Below are positions 53,827 to 64,000 of a stretch of 64,000 bases of DNA, piece after piece. The notes under the pieces were generated by a model. That model saw nothing but the letters and a program-made list of their open reading frames with translations, had not been told where the DNA came from and ran no database searches. The translations under genes and the position numbers were made by a program. The stretch's first letter is position 1, and the number at the start of each line of letters is the position of its first letter. The DNA is from an uncultured Alphaproteobacteria bacterium (lineage in GTDB: Bacteria > Pseudomonadota > Alphaproteobacteria > HIMB59 > GCA-002718135). Location: assembly GCA_902525035.1 (NCBI GenBank), contig CABZFN010000004.1, positions 78,576 to 142,575 of the forward strand, given 5' to 3'.

Positions 53827-55904
53827 TAAGCTAGCTTTGCCTTTACTTCATCGGCCACGTTAGAAGGAACTTCTTCATAGTGATCGAACTGCATTGAATA
53901 ATTTGCTCTGCCTTGAGATAATGAACGGAGATTATTTACATAACCAAACATATTTGCAAGAGGAACCATTGCATCTACAACATTTGCATTTCCTCTTGTA
54001 GACATTTCTTGAACTTGACCTCTCCTACTGTTTAAATCACCAATAACGTCACCCATATATTCCTCAGGAGTAACTACTTCAACTTTCATCATAGGTTCGA
54101 GCAAAACTGGGCTAGCTTTTAAGATACCTTCTCGGAAAGCTGCTCTAGCTGCAATCTCAAAAGCAAGGACGCTTGAATCGACATCGTGATATGCCCCATC
54201 ATATAATGTAGCTTTGAAATCTATGCATGGAAATCCTGCTATAACACCTGTTTGTTGTTGAGCAATTAAACCTTTTTCAACACCAGGTATATGTTCTGTA
54301 GGAATATTACCACCTTTGATTTGATTAACAAATTCATAACCACTTCCAGGCTGACCAGGTTCGAATTTTATTTTTACTCTAGCAAATTGTCCTGCTCCTC
54401 CAGATTGTTTTTTATGTGTATAATCAACATCGTATGAATTTGAAATTGTCTCTCTATATGCAACTTGAGGTGCCCCAACATTTGCTTCAACCTTAAATTC
54501 TCTTTTCATTCTATCAACTAAAATTTCTAAATGAAGCTCTCCCATACCTTTTATAATTGTTTGACCACTTTCATGATCTGTAGTTACTCTAAAACTAGGA
54601 TCTTCCTGTGCGAGCCTACCAAGTGCCTGACCCATTTTTTCATGATCAACTTTAGTTTTTGGTTCAACAGCTACTTCTATTACAGGATCAGGAAAGTCCA
54701 TTTTTTCTAAAACTATTGGCTCATTAGTAGAACATAATGTTTCTCCAGTTGTTACATCTTTCAATCCAACTAAAGCTACGATATCACCAGCATTAGCTGT
54801 TTTAATTTCCTCTCTGTTATTTGCGTGCATTAAAAGCATCCTACCTATATTTTCTTTCTTTCCTGAGTTGGAGTTTAAAACTGTATCTTTAGTGTTTATA
54901 GAGCCAGAATATATTCTTGCAAAAGTTAAACTACCTACAAATGGATCTGTCATAATTTTAAACGCTAAAGCACTAAAAGGTTCATTATCTTCACATGTTC
55001 TTGTTAATTCTTTTGAATTATCCTCAACATCAACTCCTTTTACACTAGATACATCAGTTGGAGATGGCATATAGTCTATTACAGCATCAAGAAGAGGTTG
55101 AACTCCTTTATTTTTAAATGCTGAACCTGTTAAAACTGGTACAAATGATCCACGTATGGTTCCTTTTCTAATACATGATTTTAATTCTTCAATTGAAGGT
55201 TCATTACCATCTAAATACTTCTCCATAATTGAGTCATCTTCTTCTATTGCTTTTTCAACTAATTTTTCTCTATATTCAGCAGATTGATCTTTTAAATCAT
55301 CCGGTATGTCAACAACATCAAATTTTGCACCTAAACTTTCATCTTGCCAAATGATAGCATTATTTGACACTAAATCGATTACTCCTTTTAAATTGCTCTC
55401 AATTCCAATTGGAAGTTGTGTTACAAGAGGATATGAGCCTAAACGCTCAGAAATCATATCTACACACATGAAAAAGTTAGCACCAGTTCTGTCAAGCTTA
55501 TTTACAAAACACATACGAGGAACCTTATATTTATCTGCTTGTCTCCAAACAGTTTCCGATTGAGGTTCTACTCCGGCAACACCATCAAAAACAGCTACTG
55601 CACCATCTAAAACTTTTAAAGATCTTTCAACTTCAATGGTAAAATCCACATGACCTGGAGTATCGATAATATTAATGCGATGATCTTTCCAAAAACAAGT
55701 TGTTGCAGCAGAAGTTATAGTAATGCCCCTTTCTTGCTCTTGTTCCATCCAATCCATTGTAGCTGCGCCATCATGTACTTCTCCAATTTTATGAGATTTT
55801 CCGGTGTAATATAATATTCGTTCTGTGGTAGTAGTTTTTCCAGCATCAATATGTGCCATGATACCTATATTTCTATATTTCGATAATGAGTGAGATCTAG
55901 ACAT
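53826..55904 (-). CDS. fusA: Elongation factor G
   Basis: This GTPase drives ribosome translocation. The 692 residues carry the G1 motif [13 protein letters not shown], the switch region [19 protein letters not shown] (G3) and NKLDRTGA (G4). Domain IV-V sequences include [15 protein letters not shown] and [17 protein letters not shown]. It lies between rpsG (6 nt) and rpsJ (1 nt overlap). Confidence 0.98.
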   Translation of the reverse strand: MSRSHSLSKYRNIGIMAHIDAGKTTTTERILYYTGKSHKIGEVHDGAATMDWMEQEQERGITITSAATTCFWKDHRINIIDTPGHVDFTIEVERSLKVLDGAVAVFDGVAGVEPQSETVWRQADKYKVPRMCFVNKLDRTGANFFMCVDMISERLGSYPLVTQLPIGIESNLKGVIDLVSNNAIIWQDESLGAKFDVVDIPDDLKDQSAEYREKLVEKAIEEDDSIMEKYLDGNEPSIEELKSCIRKGTIRGSFVPVLTGSAFKNKGVQPLLDAVIDYMPSPTDVSSVKGVDVEDNSKELTRTCEDNEPFSALAFKIMTDPFVGSLTFARIYSGSINTKDTVLNSNSGKKENIGRMLLMHANNREEIKTANAGDIVALVGLKDVTTGETLCSTNEPIVLEKMDFPDPVIEVAVEPKTKVDHEKMGQALGRLAQEDPSFRVTTDHESGQTIIKGMGELHLEILVDRMKREFKVEANVGAPQVAYRETISNSYDVDYTHKKQSGGAGQFARVKIKFEPGQPGSGYEFVNQIKGGNIPTEHIPGVEKGLIAQQQTGVIAGFPCIDFKATLYDGAYHDVDSSVLAFEIAARAAFREGILKASPVLLEPMMKVEVVTPEEYMGDVIGDLNSRRGQVQEMSTRGNANVVDAMVPLANMFGYVNNLRSLSQGRANYSMQFDHYEEVPSNVADEVKAKLA

Positions 55905-55910
55905 AAGGTT

Positions 55911-56381
55911 TTACCATCTAAAGTGAGAAAATGCTCGATTTGCATCTGCCATTTTATGTGTCTCTTCTCTTTTTTTGACTGCATTACCTTTGTTGTTAAA
56001 TGCATCTATAATCTCGTTCGCAACTCTTTCCCTCATTGTTTTTTCATTTCTTTTTACTGCTGAGTCAACGATCCACTTCATGGCCAAAGTTTGAGCTCTT
56101 TTTGGTCTCACTTCCATAGGAACTTGATATGTAGCCCCACCAACTCTTCTTGATCTTACTTCAAGGGACGGCTTGACATTATTTAGTGCTTCGTGAAAAA
56201 ATTCAATCGGTGTTTTATCCGTTTTCTTTGAAACTAAATCAAATGCTCCATAAACAATTTTTTCAGAAGTAGACTTTTTGCCATCCAACATTATTCTATT
56301 CATAAACTTAGCCAGGATTAAATCTTTGTATTTGTGATCTGGAAGTATTGTTCTTTTTTCTGCTGCTCTTCTTCTTGACAT
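55911..56381 (-). CDS. rpsG: 30S ribosomal protein S7
   Basis: The 156 residues contain [40 protein letters not shown] and the C-terminal [15 protein letters not shown]. It follows rpsL by 2 nt in the str operon. Confidence 0.98.
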   Translation of the reverse strand: MSRRRAAEKRTILPDHKYKDLILAKFMNRIMLDGKKSTSEKIVYGAFDLVSKKTDKTPIEFFHEALNNVKPSLEVRSRRVGGATYQVPMEVRPKRAQTLAMKWIVDSAVKRNEKTMRERVANEIIDAFNNKGNAVKKREETHKMADANRAFSHFRW

Positions 56382-56383
56382 AT

Positions 56384-56755
56384 TTACTTTGGTCTCTTTG
56401 CTCCATAGAGAGATCTTCTTTGTTTTCTTGTAGATACACCTTGGGTATCTAGTGTTCCTCTTAAAATGTGATATCTTACACCAGGCAGGTCTTTAACTCG
56501 ACCTCCTCTAATCAAAACAACTGAGTGCTCTTGCAGGTTATGACCTTCACCAGGTATATATGCAGATACCTCTTGGCCGTTTGTAAGCTTAACTCTAGCT
56601 ACTTTACGTAAAGCAGAATTTGGTTTTTTAGGTGTAGTGGTATAAACTCTTGTACAAACTCCCCTTTTTTGAGGACTTTTGTCTAGAGCAGGAACTTTGT
56701 TCCTTTTTTTTACTGCTGATCTACCTTTTCTAACAAGTTGATTAATAGTTGGCAT
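56384..56755 (-). CDS. rpsL: 30S ribosomal protein S12
   Basis: The 123 residues hold the decoding-site loops [20 protein letters not shown] and [17 protein letters not shown], with the lysines typical of streptomycin-sensitive wild type. GAGGG upstream serves as the ribosome site. It begins the str part of the superoperon after a 109 bp leader. Confidence 0.98.
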   Translation of the reverse strand: MPTINQLVRKGRSAVKKRNKVPALDKSPQKRGVCTRVYTTTPKKPNSALRKVARVKLTNGQEVSAYIPGEGHNLQEHSVVLIRGGRVKDLPGVRYHILRGTLDTQGVSTRKQRRSLYGAKRPK

Positions 56756-56864
56756 TTTTCCCTCAAGTTAAGTGTTTGGAAATTAATCCACGACCTTTAA
56801 CAAATCGTAGGGGTCTTTATAAATTGATTTAGATAAAGTCAAGCAGATATAATTAAAAAAATTG
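56756..56864 (-). promoter_or_regulatory. rpoC-rpsL gap with leader of rpsL
   Basis: The largest gap (109 bp) within the superoperon. It holds a promoter candidate (see 56816-56842) and a leader with an imperfect hairpin, CCTACGA / TCGTGG with one bulge, around 56788-56812. It may be an autoregulatory target in the str mRNA, but no protein-binding motif was identified. Confidence 0.45.
56816..56842 (-). promoter_or_regulatory. Candidate sigma-70-type promoter of rpsL
   Basis: On the minus strand, -35 TTGACT (opposite 56837-56842) and -10 TATAAA (opposite 56816-56821) are separated by 15 bp; a TAAAGA at 17 bp is an alternative. The position 60 bp before rpsL suits an internal promoter. Confidence 0.5.
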
Positions 56865-59800
56865 CTAATTTTCAATATTTTCTGGGTTATTTTTATTTAA
56901 TATCTCTTTATCTCTTTCAAAAGCTATGTTTTCATAATCTGATGTCATTTTACCAGTTCCTGCCGGTATTAATCTACCAACGATTACATTCTCTTTAAGA
57001 CCATTTAATGTATCAACTTTTCCTAGAGTTGCCGCATCGGTTAGAACTTTGGTAGTCTCTTGGAATGAAGCAGCAGATATAAATGAGTTGGTTTGCAGAC
57101 TTGCTTTGGTTATACCTAGCAAAACAGGCTCAAATACAACTTCTTTTTTTTCACTTTCTAATAAAATTTTATTTAACTTTAAAACATCTCGTTTTTGTAT
57201 CTGCTCACCTATGATTAAGTTTGAATCGCCTGGGTCTTTGATAAGTACTTTTTGCAGCATTTGTCTTGCAATAGTTTCAATATGCTTGTCATTAATATAA
57301 ACCCCCTGAAGTTTATAAACAGACTGAACTTCTCTAACTAGATATCTTGCCAATTCTTCAATACCAAGTATTCTTAATATATCATGTGGAACAGGTGTTC
57401 CTTCAACAAGAATATCACCTTTCTTAACAAAATCTCCTTCTTGAACATTCAAATATTTAGATCTTGGAATTAATATTTCAAAGTTACTATCATTTTCAGT
57501 GTCAGTGATTATGACCCTTCTTTTATTTTTATAGTCTTTTCCAAAAGAAACTTTACCATCAATTTCACACATTATTGCAGGATCTTTGGGTTTTCTCGCT
57601 TCAAATAGTTCCGCAACTCTTGGTAAACCTCCAGTTATGTCTTTCGTTTTTGAGGACTCTTTTGGTATTCTCGCAATTACTTGCCCCGCCGTTACTTCTT
57701 GACCGTCTTCAACGCTAAGAATTGAATCTATCGACATAGGATAATTTGAAATATTAACGTTTTCCTCATTATCAGAAATGCTGTTTTCAATATTAATTGC
57801 TGGTTTGAAGTTTTTACTTTTTTGATTTTGACTCCAGTCAATTACTATTTTACTTGATATACCTGTCGTGTCATCGATTGATTCCCTAAAAGATACACCT
57901 TGTTTTAAGTCGATATATTTTGCAAAACCTGTATTCTCAGCAATAATGGGAAGGGTGTAAGGATCCCATTCAGCAAGATTTTGATTATTTTTTACCTTTT
58001 CTCCATCATTTACCAGCAACTTAGAACCAAAAGGTATGTTTGAAGAATATTTCTCAATATTTTCATCAACAATTTTAATTTTTCCATTTCTACTCAATAC
58101 AATTTTATTCTTAAAACGATCTTCAATAATTTTAATATTTTCTAGTTTCACATGACCGGTTATTGGCGAAACAGCATTTGATTGTTCAACGGAAGAACTT
58201 GCTGCACCTCCGATGTGAAATGTTCTCATCGTAAGTTGTGTCCCTGGTTCACCAATAGATTGAGCTGCAATTATACCAACAGCTTCACCTATATTTACAG
58301 CGGTGCCTCTAGCTAAATCTCTACCATAGCACTTTGCACATATTCCATCTTCGGTTTCACATGTTAGAACGGATCTTATTTTTAAAGATCTGATACCTAA
58401 TTTTGAAATTGGATCTAGATGCATTTCTGAAATAATTTCACCACTACTTACAATTAATTTACCATTTTCATCTAAAATATCAGCTAATGGGGTTCTTCCC
58501 AAAATTCTCTCTGTTAAAGGCGAGGTAATATTTCCTGATTCAACAATCTCTTCAACTATTACTCCATTTTTAGTATTACAATCCTCCTCACGGATAACTG
58601 CATCCTGCGCAACATCAACTAGTCTTCTAGTTAAATAACCACTACTTGCAGTTTTTAATGCAGTATCAGCAAGACCTTTTCTAGCCCCGTGTGTGGATGT
58701 AAAATATTCAAGCACTGACAAACCTTCTTTAAAGTTTGACTTTATTGGGTTTTCTATAATTTCACCAGAAGGCTTTGCCATCAATCCTCTCATTCCTGAT
58801 AATTGCTTAAGCTGTGCAGCAGAACCTCTAGCACCAGAATGAGCCATCATATATACAGAATTGATCGGTTGATCATCACTAGGATTTGAAATTACATCTA
58901 ACATTTTATCAGCAACTTTGTTTGTACATTCAGACCAAGCATCAACAACTTTATTATACTTCTCACCTTGAGTTATTAAACCATCTTGATACTGATTTTC
59001 ATATTCTTGTACTTTTAATTGTGTTTGCTGTAAAAGATCATTTTTGTCAGAAGGAATAATTAGGTCATCTTTTCCAAAAGAAATACCTGCAACTGCTGCA
59101 TACTTAAAGCCAATTTTCATAATTTGATCTGCAAATAATACGGTCTCTTTTTGACCACAGAACCTGTAAACAGTATCAATAATATTACTAACCTCTTTTT
59201 TTGTTAGTACCTTATTTATCATTTCAAAATTAATATTCTTGTTTTTAGGTAAAATACTTCCAAGAATCATTCTGCCTGGAGTAGTTTCAACTTTAATGAT
59301 TTCTCCTTCACTATTTTCAATCCTAGAATTAATTATTGTATGTAAAGTAATATCACCATTCTCTAGCGCTTTTTCAATTTCATTTAAATCTATGAAATTT
59401 CTACCTTGTCCGATTTGGCTCTCTCTTATTATAGATAAATAATAAATACCTAAAACTATATCTTGAGATGGTACGATTATAGGTTTTCCACTAGAAGGAG
59501 ATAAAATATTATTTGTACTCATCATGAGAACTCTAGCTTCAAGTTGAGCTTCCAGACTAAGAGGGACATGAACGGCCATTTGATCTCCATCAAAATCTGC
59601 ATTAAAAGCAGTACAAACTAGGGGGTGTAATTGAATTGATTTACCTTCAATTAAAATTGGTTCGAAAGCCTGTATACCCAATCTATGCAAAGTAGGTGCC
59701 CTGTTTAGAAGAACGGGGTGTTCTCTGATTACTTCTTCTAATATATCCCATACTCTAGGATCTTCTTTCTCGACAAGTTTTTTTGCTGCTTTTATAGTAT

Positions 59801-60980
59801 TTGCCCAACCATAAATGTCTAGTTTATGAAATATAAATGGTTTAAAAAGTTCAAGGGCCATTTTTTTTGGAATCCCACATTGATGGAGTTTCAAATTAGG
59901 ACCAACAACAATCACTGATCTACCTGAATAATCTACTCTTTTTCCAAGTAGATTTTGTCTAAATCTCCCTTGTTTTCCTTTTAACATATCAGATAGAGAT
60001 TTTAACGGCCTTTTGTTAGTGGACGTAATTACTCTACCTCTTCTTCCATTATCAAAAAGGGCATCTACAGATTCCTGTAACATTCTTTTTTCATTTCTTA
60101 TTATTATGTCTGGAGCTCTAAGGTCGATTAGTCTTTTTAAACGATTATTCCTATTTATAACTCTTCTATAAAGATCATTTAAATCACTTGTTGCAAACCT
60201 ACCTCCATCTAGAGGAACCAGTGGTCTTAGTTCAGGAGGTATTACAGGCAAAACTTTGAGTATCATCCATTCGGGTTTATTTTTTGAAAGAATGAAGGAC
60301 TCAATTAATTTCAGTCTTTTAGTTATTTTTGTTTTTTTTAACTCAGATTTTGTCTCTGTCAGATCAATTTTCAACTGATTGTATTCACTCTCTAAATCTA
60401 TGGCTAATAACATTTGTTCTATGGCTTCGGCTCCAATTGAAGCACTAAAAGAGTCTTCTCCATATTCATCTTGATAATCTATATATTGCTCTTCTGAAAT
60501 TATTTCTCCTTTTTTGAGATCTGTTAATCCAGGTTCTACAACAATAAACTGCTCAAAATATAAAACTTTTTCTAAGTTCTTAATTGTCATATCTAAAAGA
60601 GTTGCGATTCTACTTGGTAGTGATTTCATGAACCAAATGTGCGATACAGGAGCAGCTAATTCAATATGACCCATCCTATCTCTTCTCACTTTTGAAAGAG
60701 TTACTTCAACACCACATTTTTCACATATAATTCCTCTAAACTTCATACGTTTGTATTTACCACATAAGCACTCGTAATCTTTAACAGGACCAAATATTCT
60801 TGAACAAAATAAGCCATCTTTTTCTGGTTTAAATGTTCTGTAGTTGATTGTTTCAGGCTTTTTAATTTCACCAAAAGACCAAGATCTAATATCTTCTGGG
60901 CTAGCTATTGAAATTTTTAAACTATTAAAGTTTTGAACGCCTAAATTTTGATTAAATATGTTTGTAAGTTCTTTATTCAT
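56865..60980 (-). CDS. rpoC: RNA polymerase beta' subunit
   Basis: This is the catalytic clamp subunit. The 1371 residues include the zinc site [20 protein letters not shown] (about 70-90), the active-site [12 protein letters not shown] (about 460), the bridge and trigger helices ([20 protein letters not shown]), and the second zinc site ending in [12 protein letters not shown]. Length is close to E. coli (1407). It overlaps rpoB by 8 nt. Confidence 0.98.
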   Translation of the reverse strand: MNKELTNIFNQNLGVQNFNSLKISIASPEDIRSWSFGEIKKPETINYRTFKPEKDGLFCSRIFGPVKDYECLCGKYKRMKFRGIICEKCGVEVTLSKVRRDRMGHIELAAPVSHIWFMKSLPSRIATLLDMTIKNLEKVLYFEQFIVVEPGLTDLKKGEIISEEQYIDYQDEYGEDSFSASIGAEAIEQMLLAIDLESEYNQLKIDLTETKSELKKTKITKRLKLIESFILSKNKPEWMILKVLPVIPPELRPLVPLDGGRFATSDLNDLYRRVINRNNRLKRLIDLRAPDIIIRNEKRMLQESVDALFDNGRRGRVITSTNKRPLKSLSDMLKGKQGRFRQNLLGKRVDYSGRSVIVVGPNLKLHQCGIPKKMALELFKPFIFHKLDIYGWANTIKAAKKLVEKEDPRVWDILEEVIREHPVLLNRAPTLHRLGIQAFEPILIEGKSIQLHPLVCTAFNADFDGDQMAVHVPLSLEAQLEARVLMMSTNNILSPSSGKPIIVPSQDIVLGIYYLSIIRESQIGQGRNFIDLNEIEKALENGDITLHTIINSRIENSEGEIIKVETTPGRMILGSILPKNKNINFEMINKVLTKKEVSNIIDTVYRFCGQKETVLFADQIMKIGFKYAAVAGISFGKDDLIIPSDKNDLLQQTQLKVQEYENQYQDGLITQGEKYNKVVDAWSECTNKVADKMLDVISNPSDDQPINSVYMMAHSGARGSAAQLKQLSGMRGLMAKPSGEIIENPIKSNFKEGLSVLEYFTSTHGARKGLADTALKTASSGYLTRRLVDVAQDAVIREEDCNTKNGVIVEEIVESGNITSPLTERILGRTPLADILDENGKLIVSSGEIISEMHLDPISKLGIRSLKIRSVLTCETEDGICAKCYGRDLARGTAVNIGEAVGIIAAQSIGEPGTQLTMRTFHIGGAASSSVEQSNAVSPITGHVKLENIKIIEDRFKNKIVLSRNGKIKIVDENIEKYSSNIPFGSKLLVNDGEKVKNNQNLAEWDPYTLPIIAENTGFAKYIDLKQGVSFRESIDDTTGISSKIVIDWSQNQKSKNFKPAINIENSISDNEENVNISNYPMSIDSILSVEDGQEVTAGQVIARIPKESSKTKDITGGLPRVAELFEARKPKDPAIMCEIDGKVSFGKDYKNKRRVIITDTENDSNFEILIPRSKYLNVQEGDFVKKGDILVEGTPVPHDILRILGIEELARYLVREVQSVYKLQGVYINDKHIETIARQMLQKVLIKDPGDSNLIIGEQIQKRDVLKLNKILLESEKKEVVFEPVLLGITKASLQTNSFISAASFQETTKVLTDAATLGKVDTLNGLKENVIVGRLIPAGTGKMTSDYENIAFERDKEILNKNNPENIEN

Positions 60981-63900
60981 TTGATCCTATTAAGTTTGTT
61001 AAATTATTTTCCTTAAGATTTTCTTTAAAATCTAAATTTAAACCAAGAGATCTTAATTCCTTTACCATAACATTAAACGACTCTGGTGTTCCTGATTCAA
61101 AATTATTATCACCTTTTACAATTGACTCATATACTTTCGTTCTACCTGCAACGTCATCGGATTTAATTGTTAATATTTCTTGGAGAGTATAAGCAGCTCC
61201 ATACGCTTCTAATGCCCAGACTTCCATTTCACCAAATCTTTGACCACCAAATTGAGCTTTTCCTCCAAGAGGTTGTTGTGTTACTAAACTGTAAGGTCCA
61301 ATCGATCTAGCGTGAATTTTTTCATCAACTAAATGGTGAAGTTTTAACATATACATATATCCAACTGTTACGGGTCTTTCAAATTTTTGACCTGTAATAC
61401 CATCATATAATATTTCTTGACCCGTTTTTGAAACTCCTGATTGAGAAAGTAAATTTGTAATATCTTTTTCTTTAGCGCCATCAAAGACTGGGGTTGCAAA
61501 AGGTATACCTTCTTTTAAATTATTTCCTAACTCTAAAATTTCATCATCATTCATGTTTTTTATAATTTTTTGATGATTTTCAAAGTTATATATTTCTAAT
61601 AATTTTCTCTTTAGGTCATCTGTTTGACCTTGCGATTGTATTTTGTTTAACATGTGATTAACTTGTCTACCTAAAGAGGCTGAAGCCCATCCTAAATGTG
61701 TTTCCAAAATTTGACCAATATTCATTCTACTTGGAACGCCTAATGGATTAAGAACAATATCTACAGGTGTTCCATCTTCAAGATAAGGCATATCTTCAAC
61801 AGGACATATTTTTGAAATAACCCCTTTATTTCCATGTCTTCCGGCCATTTTATCACCAGGCTGTAGTTTTCGTTTAACCGAGATAAATACTTTAATTAGT
61901 TTTAATACACCTGGAAGTAATTCATCTCCACTTTGAATTTTATCGATTTTGTTTTCGAATTTTTGATTTATATTTCCAAGTTGATTTTCATAGTTTTTAG
62001 TTAACAATTCTATTTGATCAGTTTTTCTATCATCAGAAATATTGATTTTAATTAATTCATTTAAAGAAAGTTTTTCAATTTGATCGTATTTTATGGTTGA
62101 ATTTTTAACCAATTTATCATTTCCAGAAATAAATATTTGATTAGTAATTAATTCTCGTAAATGGTTTCCAAAACTTTTTTCTAATATTTTTAACTCATCA
62201 TCTCTATCACGAGCAACTACTTCTATTTGATGATTTTCAATACTGACGGCACGCTCATCTTTTTCTATACCTCTTCTAGAGAAAACTCTAATTTCAACAA
62301 TTGTACCTTTGACACCTGGTGGAACTCTTAAGCTTGTATCTTTTACATCTGCTGCTTTTTCTCCAAAGATTGCTCTAAGTAACTTTTCTTCTGGAGTCAT
62401 TGGAGACTCACCTTTTGGTGTAACTTTACCTACCAATATATCGCCTGAATTTACTTCAGCACCAACATATACAATTCCTGTCTCATCAAGATTTACGAGC
62501 ATTTCTTCACTTGCATTTGGAATATCCCGAGTAATCTCTTCTGGGCCTAATTTAGTATCTCGAGACATTACTTCAAATTCTTCAACATGAATGGATGTAA
62601 ATACATCATCCTGAACAACCTTTTCAGATATTAAAATAGAATCTTCAAAATTATATCCATTCCAAGGCATAAATGCAGCTAGAACATTTCTTCCTAGTGC
62701 TAGCTCACCTAAGTCTGTTGCAGGTCCGTCGGCAATCACTTGATTCTTTTTTATCTTATCACCTACATTTACAAGAGGTCTTTGTGTTATACATGTGTTT
62801 TGATTAGATCTTTGGAACTTAGCTAGATTATAAATGTCAATTTTATTTAGAGATTTGTCATTTTTATCTGTAATTCTAATGACAATTCTATTTGCATCAA
62901 GTTGATCAACCACACCTTCTCTTTTAGCAACTATTGTAGAACCACTATCATTTGCAACAGTATATTCCATACCAGTTCCAACTAGAGGAGCCTTAGGTTT
63001 GATTAAAGGAACTGCTTGTCTCATCATATTTGATCCCATAAGAGCTCTATTTGCATCATCATTTTCTAAAAATGGTATCAGCGATGATGCTACGGAGACT
63101 AATTGCTGAGGCGAAACATCCATTAAATCAATAGAATCGATGTCTACATTAATGAATTCTCCATTTTTTCTACAACTTACAATTTGATTAGTAAATTTGC
63201 CTTTTGAATCTACTTCGGCATTTGCTTGTGCAATTACAAAATCCTCTTCATCTATTGCACTTAAATAAATAACTTTATTTGAAACTTTGCCTGAATTAAC
63301 AATTCTATAAGGTGTTTCAATAAAACCATACTTATTAATTCTAGAATATGAAGCTAGACTATTAATTAAGCCTATATTAGCGCCTTCAGGTGTTTCAATT
63401 GGGCAAATTCTTCCATAGTGTGTTTGGTGAACATCCCTAACCTCAAAACCGGCTCTTTCTCTGTTTAGCCCTCCCGGACCTAATGCAGATACCCTTCTTT
63501 TATGAGTTATTTCACTTAATGGATTTGTCTGATCCATAAACTGGCTAAGTTGGCTAAGGCCAAAAAATTCTTTTATAGATGCAACAACAGGTTTAGCGTT
63601 AACTATGTCTTGAGGCATAATATTATCAACCTCTAAGGAGCTTAATCGTTCTTTTATTGCTCTATCCATCTTTAATAAACCAATACGATATTGATTTTCA
63701 AGAAGTTCACCTACTGATCTTACCCTTCTATTTGCTAAATGATCAATGTCATCTATTTCACCTTTTCCATCAATTAATTTGTGCATATGTTTTACAACAT
63801 CTATTATGTCACTTTTATCAAGAATTCTTTGATCAATTGGTGTTTCTTTTTTAAATTTCGCACTAATTTTTAATCTACCTACAGAAGATAAATCATATCT

Positions 63901-64000
63901 GTCAGCATTAAAGAAAAGATTACCAAATAAATTTTCTGCTGTCTCAATTGTTGGGGGTTCACCAGGTCTCAAAATTTTAAATATTTCAAATAAAGCCTCC
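60973..64000 (-). CDS. rpoB: RNA polymerase beta subunit (N-terminus outside window)
   Basis: About 1008 C-terminal residues lie in the window; the frame stays open through 64000 ([16 protein letters not shown]), so the start lies outside. The rifampicin region [20 protein letters not shown] shows the sensitive-type residues. [17 protein letters not shown] and the C-terminal [20 protein letters not shown] are standard. It is the first visible gene of the superoperon. Confidence 0.98.
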   Translation of the reverse strand, partial: EALFEIFKILRPGEPPTIETAENLFGNLFFNADRYDLSSVGRLKISAKFKKETPIDQRILDKSDIIDVVKHMHKLIDGKGEIDDIDHLANRRVRSVGELLENQYRIGLLKMDRAIKERLSSLEVDNIMPQDIVNAKPVVASIKEFFGLSQLSQFMDQTNPLSEITHKRRVSALGPGGLNRERAGFEVRDVHQTHYGRICPIETPEGANIGLINSLASYSRINKYGFIETPYRIVNSGKVSNKVIYLSAIDEEDFVIAQANAEVDSKGKFTNQIVSCRKNGEFINVDIDSIDLMDVSPQQLVSVASSLIPFLENDDANRALMGSNMMRQAVPLIKPKAPLVGTGMEYTVANDSGSTIVAKREGVVDQLDANRIVIRITDKNDKSLNKIDIYNLAKFQRSNQNTCITQRPLVNVGDKIKKNQVIADGPATDLGELALGRNVLAAFMPWNGYNFEDSILISEKVVQDDVFTSIHVEEFEVMSRDTKLGPEEITRDIPNASEEMLVNLDETGIVYVGAEVNSGDILVGKVTPKGESPMTPEEKLLRAIFGEKAADVKDTSLRVPPGVKGTIVEIRVFSRRGIEKDERAVSIENHQIEVVARDRDDELKILEKSFGNHLRELITNQIFISGNDKLVKNSTIKYDQIEKLSLNELIKINISDDRKTDQIELLTKNYENQLGNINQKFENKIDKIQSGDELLPGVLKLIKVFISVKRKLQPGDKMAGRHGNKGVISKICPVEDMPYLEDGTPVDIVLNPLGVPSRMNIGQILETHLGWASASLGRQVNHMLNKIQSQGQTDDLKRKLLEIYNFENHQKIIKNMNDDEILELGNNLKEGIPFATPVFDGAKEKDITNLLSQSGVSKTGQEILYDGITGQKFERPVTVGYMYMLKLHHLVDEKIHARSIGPYSLVTQQPLGGKAQFGGQRFGEMEVWALEAYGAAYTLQEILTIKSDDVAGRTKVYESIVKGDNNFESGTPESFNVMVKELRSLGLNLDFKENLKENNLTNLIGSNE

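Noticed and set aside
1..64000. Mobile elements, CRISPR arrays or integrated phage
   Set aside because: No transposase, integrase, direct-repeat array or atypical base-composition block was seen.

Overview
The window comes from a very AT-rich, streamlined marine alphaproteobacterium, most like Pelagibacterales/SAR11 or the HIMB59 (AEGEAN-169) group. This rests on low GC, K/N-rich proteins, gaps between genes of at most about 130 bp, many 1-4 nt gene overlaps, an alphaproteobacterial gene order (adk between secY and rpsM; gshA of the plant/alphaproteobacterial type), tetrameric sarcosine oxidase, and ABC and TRAP uptake systems. The lineage is inferred from content and no phylogeny was run. 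There is no rRNA gene, insertion sequence, phage gene, CRISPR array or recognisable transcription factor. No stretch longer than 300 bp lacks a gene.

Region 1 (1-4038): a TRAP transporter operon on the minus strand (dctQ-dctM-dctP, the last cut by the window edge) with a divergent aldehyde dehydrogenase. Region 2 (4044-13970, minus strand): a long apparent catabolic operon. It has a polyamine-type ABC importer (ATPase, binding protein, two permeases), an FAD amino-acid dehydrogenase, a luciferase-like monooxygenase, a PF06684 'amino acid synthesis' protein, an alpha/beta hydrolase and an aldehyde dehydrogenase. The enzyme set resembles ring cleavage of N-methylated pyridines (trigonelline or homarine), ending in an N-methyl amino acid. 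This is the most interesting system in the window.

Region 3 (14037-18288): an EamA exporter, an atypical M19 dipeptidase lacking metal ligands, and a plus-strand pair of unrecognised proteins, the second DUF3726-like. Region 4 (18285-33664): an amino-acid and osmolyte island. It holds an ectoine-hydrolase-like M24 protein, sarcosine oxidase soxBDAG, a second M24 protein, an M20 amidohydrolase, an unassigned PLP enzyme, eutC-eutB-eutA homologues, an amidinotransferase and a divergent semialdehyde dehydrogenase. Together they suggest use of (hydroxy)ectoine and of sarcosine, glycine betaine or guanidino compounds as carbon and nitrogen sources.

Region 5 (33661-40889): housekeeping genes, namely a ROK kinase, bioY, gshB-gshA, mgtE directly behind tRNA-Leu(GAG), lipB, an RluA-family pseudouridine synthase and crcB. 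Region 6 (40896-64000, minus strand): a continuous transcription/translation superoperon in the order rpoB (cut by the window edge), rpoC, rpsL, rpsG, fusA, the S10 and spc genes, secY, adk, the alpha-operon genes and rplQ. The tuf gene normally found after fusA and the rpmD gene normally found between rpsE and rplO are both absent from their usual places.
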